Source: Ectobius pallidus (lineage: Eukaryota; Arthropoda; Insecta; Blattodea; Ectobiidae). Taken from it: a stretch of DNA of 64,000 bases. This document shows, piece by piece, positions 55,335-64,000 of this stretch. The position numbers were made by a program, and so were the translations under genes. The notes below the pieces were generated by a model, which was not told the origin of the DNA, ran no database searches, and saw only the letters and a program-made list of their open reading frames with translations. Location of the stretch: contig CAXKWD010000007.1 in NCBI GenBank assembly GCA_964059195.1, positions 21,649,023 through 21,713,022 on the forward strand, written 5' to 3'. The stretch's first letter is position 1, and each line of letters opens with the position of its first letter.

Positions 55335-55515
55335 CCGGTATCATAGATTTAACCGCACATTAAAGAACCCCAGGCATAGAACCTCTGGACAAAATTCCGC
55401 TGTCCTAGTAATGCCTTACTTTCTTTCTGGATTACCCTCGAGGTTCTCCATAGGAAAATAAGTGTAGCTACATGCGTTTCCGGTAAATAGAACCTTCGCT
55501 AGGTGGTCCATGTTT
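55335..55515 (+). mobile_element. SINE family A relic
   Basis: ATAGATTTAACCGCACATTA, AAGAACCCCAGGCATAGAAC, CTCTGGACAAAATTCC and GGAAAATAAGTGTAGC correspond to the 3' half of 1614-1987. The tRNA-like head is absent. Confidence 0.65.
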
Positions 55516-55861
55516 CATGCGCGGATGGATTTATAACTGGTAATTTTTTAAGCAGGGAATTGGCTTTAACATATAAAACTAAGTTCTTTCTAATTAATTC
55601 GTGATCAGAAAACATAACCTTCTCAGAGTTGAATTTAAACACTGCTAACAAGGCATTCATCAACTGAAACCAAGTTTGAATTCGTAGAAAAAATTTCCAT
55701 GCAATGGCTGTTTTCCAGAAATAACAATCCTAACACATGGATAAATATCTTCTCATTTTCGACAGAGCATTGCGCTATTGATCTTTCTCTGCTGTTATAC
55801 AATTTTCGAGGCTACGCATTTTTTCGTTAGTAGCATTGAAAAGTTTAAATTTTTATAGCAT

Positions 55862-56100
55862 ATTTATTCGTTGTTTGAGACCCGAAGAGAAAAAGCCACA
55901 TGGAAGACCTAGACGTAGGTGGGAGGACAATATTAGGATAGATTTAAGGGAAGTAGGATTTGCGAGGGATGTTTGGATTGAGTTAGCACAGAATAGGGTT
56001 GAATGGCGGTCTCAGGTAATGAACCTTCGGGATCCATAAAATAGATAATATTCCTTTAGCTTGCTGGGGAATTGTCTATTGCCAATGAGTAAGTAAGTAA
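55862..56100 (+). pseudogene. Non-LTR retrotransposon 3' end (RTE/BovB-like)
   Basis: The plus-strand frame ends in EEKKPHGRPRRRWEDNIRID, LREVGFARDVWIELAQNRVE and WRSQVMNLRDP, then a stop at about 56037-56039, the C-terminus of the same LINE family found decayed at 6816-7165. The 3' UTR has TTCCTTTAGCTTGCTGGGG, CTATTGCCAATGAG and a GTAA/AAGT repeat tail. Less than a tenth of the protein remains; it is a 5'-truncated insertion. The ATG at 55836 is upstream of the homologous part and has no meaning. Confidence 0.8.
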
Positions 56101-56289
56101 TTATACGTTGTTATCTATAATGTGTATTATATAACAATTCCACCTATTCCCTCCAATTTTGGTTTTATAAAATTCGTTTGTTATGCAATCAGCTTAATAG
56201 TCTTTTACATGTCTAAAGCATGGGTGGGTTTTTGCTTGAGGTTTCTCCTTACCTGTGAGACTACTAACAGGAAACCTTAGGGCCTTGTG

Positions 56290-56934
56290 CTTACTTAACT
56301 GTGGCGTTACAGTCCTCAGATAATCTTACCCTCCTTCATAACAATTGCCCAAACACTTCTGTCTTCTGTCTTTTTCTCCACCTATTTACTTTAAATTTTC
56401 TTAGGTCACTTTCCACCTAATCTGTTCATCCTGATCTACTTCATTCTCTATTCCTTATTCCTTCCTTTTACTATCAGATATCTTCTTCACGAGTCTATCT
56501 TCATTTATTCTTATAATATGCCCTGTCCGTTGTAGTCTCTTTCTCTTAATATCCGCAACTAGATCAATATCTCCATCCAGTTTTTGTAGCTCATAATTTG
56601 TCCTCACTCTCCATCTTCCAATTTGCTTCACTGGGCTATAAATTTTTCGTAATATTTTCCTTTATCATGTATTTATTTTTAGTGTTTCTTTCTGGGCCAT
56701 TGCCCATGTTCCACTCCCAGAAGTTACAATGGGTTTCACCATAGTTTTATAGATTTCAGCATATAATACTTTTATTCATAGCTCTAAATTTAAATATACT
56801 TGATATGTTTTAGACCATAAAAGCATCGGTTCCCAACAGCTATTCTCGACTTCATTTCTTCTCCTATCACATTATTTTATTATTACACATTATTACAGAT
56901 CCCAAATACTTAAAACAATAACTTCTTCAAACTC
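56290..56934 (-). pseudogene. LINE reverse-transcriptase C-terminal fragment in a SINE
   Basis: On the minus strand, through many stops, it reads KYLGS-like, EEMKSRIAVGNRCFYGLKHI, then EIYKTMVKPIVTSGSGTWAM and a degraded KMES/GRWR-like block: the end of an RTE-type RT protein. The flanks AAACCTTAGGGCCTTGTG (56272-56289) and AAACTTAAGTCCTTTTGG (56935-56952) are an aged target duplication from the SINE. Confidence 0.75.
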
Positions 56935-57122
56935 AAACTTAAGTCCTTTTGGTCCCAGGATATCATCTTGGCCTCATTGTTCCATTTACATCCTCCTCCT
57001 CTTCTTTGAAAATCAATATGTGCGTTACTGGTGAGTCTTGTCCTGGTGTTCGTGTTGTCACGGAGGGCCTTAGCATTGAGCTGATAACACACCCTTCTCT
57101 GGTCAAAAAGTATATTTATGAC

Positions 57123-57661
57123 TAGGGTTCGGATGTTTATGACATGTCATATTTTTTATCCTGAACTCCGTTCTCGCCGCAAACACAAATTAAACACGAT
57201 TTACATGCTTGTTCATGTTCATGGTCTTGGTCATATTTGTGATTTAACGTCATATTTCAGTTATAACTTCGGTAATAGAGCACAATTATAAGTTAAAGTA
57301 TATACACTAAATGGTAGAGTTAAATTTGAAAGTTATTTTAAAGGAACACGCATGGTCTACAGAATATTATTTTGAGCTGATGAAGTGAGCAAACAGGAGA
57401 GGATTCTTTAAAATTAGAAGTTAAGTACTAGTAAAACTGTAAACCATCTGTGAAATTGTTGAAAAGTGTTTATCTGATTGAATTCATGCGATGTAATAAT
57501 TTAGTGACTTTAAACATTTTTAAATTGGAACATTTATTTTTAGAAAGTGCATTCTACTATTACGTCATATTTAGGATTTTTTAATCATTTTTGATAATTT
57601 TTAAGGTCATACTTGCAGTTATATTTTCCACTTTTTTTAGGTCTTAAACATCCGAACCCTA
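57123..57661. mobile_element. hAT-type MITE with perfect 8-bp TSD in a SINE
   Basis: TAGGGTTCGGATGTTT and AAACATCCGAACCCTA are perfectly complementary ends. TTTATGAC flanks both sides (57115-57122, 57662-57669). ATGACATGTCAT lies just inside the left end, as in the other two copies of this family. No transposase. Confidence 0.92.
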
Positions 57662-57755
57662 TTTATGACCTACAGGAAATTCCTCCCCGGCAGGCCGCTG
57701 TCCTGTGAACCTCCAACGGAATGGTAAAACTGAGAGAAGGAAAGAAAGGAAGAAA

Positions 57756-58202
57756 GAAAGAATAGTAAAGTAAATCGATGAATTTAATAGTTTCAAAGGC
57801 ATAATAGCCTGTTGTTGAATTTCTACTAAATAAACACATGCAAATTAGTGGAATTAAAATAAGAGGTTTGATGTGAAATGACTGGTTGTTTAATTGCTCT
57901 GTGATAGCCATGTTGTAATTGTATTAATCAAGCAGTGGATGGTCACGGCTGAGTCGCATTCTTTCTCACAAATTGCTACACTAGCGCGCCCCCCGGCCGC
58001 CCGGTATAATTATGTTGTCCAACTTGCTTGTAAGCTTCTCTGTCGTTCCATTTACCTCTTGTCACACTTCTTTAACACGGCGGTCAGCATTTCTAGAAAT
58101 GACCAGTATACAGTCGCATTGGCTACCTAATGCTTTCTGAATCATATCATATAGTGCTCGTTCATAGCAACAAAAGTGGTTCACTCCTAAAATAACAAAA
58201 TT
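57756..58202. other. No gene recognised
   Basis: Includes a GC-rich patch (GCGCGCCCCCCGGCCGCCCGG near 57985-58005) of unknown role. The frame at 57894-58130 has no domain. Confidence 0.5.
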
Positions 58203-58219
58203 GGTTCACTCCTAAAATA

Positions 58220-58302
58220 ATTTCATGATGAATGATGATGATGATAATGATAATGATGATGATAATAATAATAATTATAATAATAACAACAACAACAATA
58301 AT
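58220..58302 (+). repeat. GAT/AAT/AAC microsatellite
   Basis: Runs of ATGATGATAATGATA, then AATAATAATTATAATAATAA and AACAACAACAAT. It gave rise to the isoleucine-rich minus-strand frame at 58162-58371. The next MITE inserted at its right edge. Confidence 0.9.
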
Positions 58303-58895
58303 CAGGACCGGATTTTGACCTAAAAATACCTGCAAAATGAGATATAAAATGACTGCAAAAAATAAAAACACAAGAACTAAACAAACAAATAAAAAGACCC
58401 AAAAATTACTATGAAAATACTAGTTTATTCATCAGATTTGTGTCTACTTCCCACTTATACTATCGACTCAGTTATAGGCTTGTAATTAGTTACTTACATA
58501 CGGTTAAATGCAAACAGCAAACACCGTCTTTCTGTATCCAAATTAAAATTATAACAAAATCATTTATTTATGTTTATTTAGAGTTCCGATAATATTCATT
58601 GTAAGTAAATTCACAAAACTCTATATAATGCGAGAAACAACAAAAAATAAGAAAATAATGACTTCGGGCGTGTATTAAAAATTACTTAAAAATATTAAAT
58701 ATGAAAAAAAGACCGTAAAATGACCTTCAATTCTAGAAATGACCTTAAAATTAAAAATGGAGAAAAATTACTAAAATCTACTCTAAAAATTACAATTTTT
58801 ATAATGTAGGAGTGATTATTAGAATATCTGCACTAGTTGGCAAAGTCCATGATATACCAGTTAAAAGATTACATGTCATCAAAATCCGAGGCCTG
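58303..58895. mobile_element. hAT-type MITE, opposite orientation
   Basis: CAGGACCGGATTTTGA at the left; CAGGCCTCGGATTTTGA when the right end is reverse-complemented (one indel). The flanks ACAATAAT (58295-58302) and ACAATGAT (58896-58903) match at 7 of 8. ATTACATGTCATC lies inside the right end, so it is inverted relative to 2011-2741. Confidence 0.82.
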
Positions 58896-59269
58896 ACAAT
58901 GATAGTAACCGAGCCAGTCGAGGTCCTGTTTTAATTTTCGTCTCTTTGTCTGAAAATTAGTTTCTTACGTAGTCACGACCAAACGCATTGTTCGATTTTC
59001 TTCCAATTCAGCATGAATGTTCCTTAAAGCCATTAAAGAAAACGTATATGTAAGGAATTTGACTAATTTATTTCGTTTCAAGATGGTAGCCATTTTAATG
59101 GTTCCTTTTCGTGTACTGTTAAGCTTCTTTCAACGATTCTGGCCAAACGGTGGTTTCCCTGGAAACAATGTTGTCTTCACAGTCAATGACAATGTTGGTG
59201 AAACCTTTAAAGATACGATGAAGAAAAGAACTTAGATTTTTTGAACACGTGGTCTATTGTCCACCCACC

Positions 59270-59305
<36 letters not shown>

Positions 59306-62300
59306 ATATGATAATGATAATGATAATGATAATAATGATAATGATAATGATGATAATAAAATACATACTGGTGAGAAATTTTCCAAGCAAAGAGCCTGTT
59401 CATTGCATATGGGATACATGTTACAACAATGCAAAGTGTGACTTTTAAAAATGGGTAATTCATCTTTCGTCTGTCATCATCTAAGTCAGCTTAACAAAGC
59501 AGTGCTTTTAAATTAACTAGTGTTATAAAGATGTTCAGAACACATGGAAAATTGAATAGGCTTATCTTCTGTCTTTGCTCGAAAGTAAAAGTTTTGTTAT
59601 TGCAGTTTGCCCATTTATACATTTACAGTGAGATTTCTTTCACTTTTAAGATTTCAGTAGTTTAGTATTTAACACTTTTCTTTTATGATTACGTAAAAGC
59701 TTAACTGATCTCTGGAACAGTCAGTAAGATACTGGCTTCCTATTTCCTGGTCCGCGTGTTCTACCCTGATCCTGGTTGATGGCATTTGTGACTGCATAAA
59801 TGCGACCACTTCTAAATTTATAAGCTTGTAAAAGAATTGGGAAAATCCAAAAACAGCGCGCACCTTGGGATAGTGGTGTCCCGCCCAACCCACCCAAAAT
59901 GGTGCACTTTCTTATATACGACGATCTAGCGAATTCTTCTGTCCTCGTATTATGTAGAAACATTGTGATTGGATGTTGGAGGTGTGACGTCTTATCGCTA
60001 GATGACTGGAGACAGCTGACAAACCTCGCGGGAAGTATAATGACAGTATACAAGGTCAGTTGGTACAAGGCACTTGCGACAATATACAAGGACAGTTGGT
60101 CATCCTTTTTCGCTAAGAAACAAAATACATCTCACAGTCCGTGCAAATGTGAATATCGAATGGGCGGAGCTTAAGGGGCCACCTGTTTTTGGATTTCGCC
60201 AAAGAATTCATGCGAGGCAAATTATTGGTATCCCGAAAATTGCAATCCTAATTAAAAACTAACAGTACACAGTCATTGCACATTACATTACTTGACAAAA
60301 AGCTCTGTCCGGTTAAAACTCATGTTTAGCATTTACATATTATGCACGCTTATATTGACTCTCGACAGTTAGGAAAGCTTAATAAGAGTGCATTTGTATC
60401 ATGTGTCCACAAGCACACCAGTCAGAAGATAGTAAAAATTTATAGAGCACACATTGTTGTTATATTGTGACTAAACGATTGAGCACATTGTACGTGCTGA
60501 GAAAATAGTAATTCTACTATGAAGTGAATTTTACCGATATAGAAATCGAATTTTAAAAACCTGATTGCAAATAATGGCACAGCACTGAGGTTCCAAAACA
60601 GGAACGATCGATGAGCTCACAACGCTACAACTTAGCAACACCGCTGCTAGATGCAACCTATACATCACCGTACAGCACTGCATAAAGCACAGCAAATATT
60701 CTTAAAGTTAAAAATTAGATTAGGCTATGACCAAACCGACTGTAACATGTAAATCTCATTTTGAACAGCATGGATTACACACACAACCCGCTTGGAACGC
60801 ATGCTTAGCAAGAGGTTGTCTGTTTGGCTATTTACTCCGAACATCCGACGTAACTTTATGCCTTCTGATTGGTTGAAACAGGGGTGAGCTCGGTCAATCA
60901 TGGCCTGGATGATCTTGCTAGTAACAGGGAGCTGTGCAAAGGCTTCAGAAAGAAAATTTTAAAAATAATGACAAAAACACTATCCAAACCATAGATACAC
61001 GTCTATAACACAAAAAATAACAAAACACTATCAATAGTCTACCAAAAACACAACAACAAAAATTACCGAACCGACTGTGCTATCAGGATGAAATTTCTAC
61101 GTAGACACTCCCCGGGTATTGGAGAACGTACGTTGAAAATTTCAGACCTCTAGGTCAAAGGGTCTCGGAGGAGTGCGAGTATATACACAAATTTTAAGGC
61201 GCTTTTAATATAGTATATAGGTACCTGTACCATAAGTAAAGATGTCACTTGCGTCCTGAGTGTTTAGACAATCGTAAACTGAACTTGTGAGCTTAAAGTA
61301 CTAAGACATATTTTATCTGTTAGCAGCAAGTATTTGTGTAAGTTCTCCCTCCATTTTTCGATTAATATGAGAATTCGGTTAAATGCCAGGCAGTGTCGAC
61401 CAAAGATTACATAATGTCTTTATCTCCAATTAGTAATGTAAAAATCTGTGATCATACTCTCTCTCTACCCAAGTACTTACTCTAAGTATGGGAAATTCAA
61501 CTTTCATATTCCGGTTTAGAATAAAAGGACGCATTGCAGAGAGTGCGTATTGAATTGTCTCAGCCTTGCGTTAAAATGAATTGTTCTCTAGGCAAGACAT
61601 AAATCCTAGATTTGCGCAAATGCAGTTCAAATAAAAGCTTTAGCTACTGTTAAACAATTTAAGTAACCTACAAAATACAAAATCGCTTGAGAAAATAGAC
61701 AAAAATTAAGTTTTTATTTTTTTCAAGTAAAGTGACAGTAAAACGTCATTGCCAGTCTTCGTTTCTCATCCCCAAAATATAGAATTTAGATTTTATATCA
61801 CTTATATGCTCATTGCTTTTAAAATAACGGGCGTTTTTGGCAAAAAATTTATAACACATGACTAGTCAAGTAGGATATCTCTACATTTTAATCCAGCAGG
61901 TAAGAATATCGTATTTATGTGTGAGTCAAGATACAGAGTGAATAGGACCGGTGTGTACTTTGTGTTATGGATCTGCCAGTTCCATTGCTGACGTGTGAAA
62001 AGTCGTGACACATTGCGCATGCGCCCCCCGGGGCGTCACAACAATAAGTTGCAAAACAAATACAGAATGAAAATGTGCTAGGATTTACATATGTGCAATT
62101 TGCTTCTATGACTACACTAGCGTGAAAGCGATATCCTGCGTCGGTCCTGTTATTCTGATAGCTTGTTCTTATTATGTACGTCCACTTAATTATGGGTGGA
62201 GCAATGGAACAAAATATTACCCCCATGGAGAATAACGATGAGTGTAGGTTTGAATAACACATCGGAAGTTTTCTGCTGAAACCTTTCCCACAACATTTTC

Positions 62301-62797
62301 TTACAAAATCTAGTATTTATTCTTATATTAATAAATTATTTATTTAGAACATATTCATACAATTATGATGTAATTATTACATTTTCATTAACAACAGTGC
62401 GTTTCACGTAAGAGTTGGCCAATCGTGCGGGTTTCAGCGTTGCGGCGGGCACAGCTCTAACTCCCGAGCAATCCGGTGAAATACCTACGCAATTAAATAT
62501 TTTAGTAGCTCCGCTTTTTTCCCTACCTGTACATTCTGACTGGCGTAATACAATAAAGGCCGCTCCCAGGGCTTTAAAACGCTCGCCTTCCGCTGTTGGG
62601 ACTCGAAATCAAATCTCGTTCGATTTCCCTGAAATTTGTGGTGAAGATAAATGGTCAGAATAGGTTTTATTGAGATTCTCAAGTTCCCCTACCAAGTATC
62701 ATTCCACCATTACTGTATTTTCACCATGCATTAATTACTAACTGCAATTTCAATATAAGTTATATAATTATTCACACCATAAAAATAGAAATAAATT
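58896..62797. other. No gene recognised; microsatellite and a GC-richer patch
   Basis: 59270-59355 is an AAT/GATAAT microsatellite that creates long N/D- or I-rich frames on both strands. About 59720-60180 and 61960-62660 have higher GC and CpG, including TGCGCATGCGCC at 62014, which could mark a promoter of a gene outside what I can recognise. The frame at 62415-62663 (82 codons) is the best unassigned candidate. No exon is called. Confidence 0.4.
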
Positions 62798-63250
62798 CTT
62801 TCTTTCTTTCTTTCTTTACCGTAGTTTCACCTCTCCCTTGTAGGATTTAAGCGACCCAAGCCGCCCGGGCTTACAGGGCCGCGACCTGTCGGGAGAGGGA
62901 TTAGCTTTGGATCACAAACATACTTTTTTGACCAGACAAGGACATGGAGGGCCTCCCCGGATGAGTGATCAGCCCAATGCCGGGGCCACCTCCGAGACAA
63001 CACGAACACATAGGACGAGACACACCATTCATACACACACTCCAAACAAGGCGAGGATGGGATGAAGATGATAATGACGGCCAGATGATATCTGGGGACC
63101 ACAAGGGCCTAAAGTTACCCGACATTTGTCTCAAAGGTGAGGAAAAACCCCAGAAAAAACCCCACCTAGGTAACTTGTCCCGACCAGGAATCGAACCCGG
63201 GCCCGCTGCGTGAGAGGATTGAACGCATCCTCTGAGCCACAGCGGTGGAC
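62798..63250 (-). mobile_element. SINE family C, full length with perfect 12-bp TSD
   Basis: Read on minus: head CCACCGCTGTGGCTCAGAGG (A box), GGGCCCGGGTTCGATTCCTG (B box), body and AAAG-repeat tail. TAGAAATAAATT at 62786-62797 and 63251-63262 is a perfect target duplication, so this is the youngest SINE in the window. The overlapping 66-91 codon frames are shadows of the SINE. Confidence 0.93.
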
Positions 63251-63262
63251 TAGAAATAAATT

Positions 63263-63554
63263 AAATGCCAATAATATTTAAAATGTTACGTTGCGTTTTC
63301 AAGAGGAGTTTAAACATGGATTTTGTATACAAATTCACAGTTTAATTTTATAATTGAAGTTTAGTTTGAAGAATGACATTATTTTCTTTATTTCGGTGAA
63401 ATCGTCAAACATAAAGTAAAATTAAGTTATTATTCTTAAATGCAGGTACCAGAGGCTAGTACCTAATACCGTTGTTAAAATACGGTACTTACACAACAAT
63501 CTTTGGTCCTTTGTGTTATGAAGGAGGCTGCTCTTAGGCAATAATAATGTAATC

Positions 63555-63624
<70 letters not shown>

Positions 63625-64000
63625 GCGCTGAAAATATTTTAAAGCTGATTTACTTCTTGATCAGAATGCTTTATTGACATTTTAAATTCAGATTTTATTC
63701 GAAGCATTAAAGGTTATGTGCCCCCTAGCTATTTCTATGATTAATGTAATTACTGCTTATAGTACTATTTCTACTGATATGATATGGCTGAGGAACCTCA
63801 AGATGGATTCTGGCGATTCACCTTGTATAAGATAAATACGACTACCGATACAAATTCCCCAATAGAACTTCTCAGACAACTGGAATGGAAAAAAAGTTGC
63901 GTTTCATACTCCAAAACTGTTCATCTCTCTGGGTGTCATAATTATTCCACGTCATTGTGTATTTCCGCATCGTGGCGTAGGAAGAAACATCAGAAGAAAC
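63263..64000. other. No gene; ATT microsatellite
   Basis: An ATT run of about 22 units lies at 63557-63624. The remainder is AT-rich with no gene signal. Confidence 0.6.

Larger units (their letters stand above)
56225..57755 (+). mobile_element. SINE family C split by two later insertions
   Basis: Three pieces align in order to the full SINE C: 56225-56289, 56952-57122 (CAGGATATCATCTTGGCCTC, GGTGTTCGTGTTGTCACGG) and 57670-57755 (CCGGCAGGCCGCTGTCCTG, then a tail). A LINE fragment and a hAT MITE occupy the gaps. Order of events: SINE first, then the other two. Confidence 0.85.

Noticed and set aside
58162..59463. Poly-Ile, poly-Asn and poly-Asp proteins
   Set aside because: These frames translate AAT/GAT microsatellites in several registers on both strands and are not genes.
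62415..62663. 82-codon frame in a CpG-containing patch
   Set aside because: Possible 5' exon of a gene beyond the window, but no splice donor in frame or domain could be supported.

Overview
This is a stretch of nuclear DNA from an animal, most likely an arthropod and probably an insect with a large, repeat-rich genome (cockroach- or termite-like; this is inference). The reasons are the AT-rich intergenic character, several unrelated tRNA-derived SINE families, hAT, mariner and PIF-type terminal-inverted-repeat elements, Helitrons ending in the arthropod-style GCGAAGCCG hairpin plus CTAG, non-LTR retrotransposon debris and a Ty3/gypsy element. I found no convincing host protein-coding gene, rRNA or functional tRNA gene, and no CRISPR or bacterial-type operon. 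Nearly everything that can be named is a mobile element or its wreckage.

Layout. 1-10 kb: a foldback repeat, a SINE, a hAT-type MITE with a perfect 8-bp target duplication, an RTE-like LINE 3' end and an internally deleted mariner with TA duplications. 10-17 kb: Helitrons (one carrying a minisatellite and a long GTCA microsatellite), a SINE, a foldback MITE and a hAT transposase C-terminal remnant. 18-24 kb: mostly featureless, ending in two copies of an element here called X (termini AAGTGCCAG/CTGGCACTT), one with an embedded SINE. 25-29 kb: a 5'-truncated LINE, then a 1.1-kb palindrome whose two arms each encode the C-terminus of the same Tc1/mariner-type transposase, split by a SINE, followed by two more SINEs. 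30-31 kb: a Helitron.

33.7-43.3 kb: the centrepiece, a 9.57-kb Ty3/gypsy (Metaviridae-type) LTR retrotransposon with about 99.7% identical 1,301-bp LTRs, a TGGCGCCC primer site, a 754-aa Gag, and protease-RT-RNase H-integrase in a second frame. It sits with a 4-bp AGAC duplication inside a third, inverted copy of element X. The gag/pol overlap holds a textbook -1 frameshift signal (T TTA AAC, 8-nt spacer, 8-bp stem). The copy is young but broken: the pol frame is offset by one base around an A-run, and an in-frame TAA interrupts integrase.

44-64 kb: a head-to-tail array of three Helitron units, a Helitron split by a SINE, a PIF/Harbinger-like MITE, further SINEs, LINE fragments and MITEs. 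At 56.2-57.75 kb one SINE was hit by both a LINE fragment and a hAT MITE. Two minus-strand hammerhead-ribozyme-like motifs (near 33.0 and 46.9 kb) share a fold but differ by compensating changes in their stems. The palindrome AGGCCT is strikingly frequent throughout. SINE families are labelled A-F and repeat elements X here only for cross-reference.
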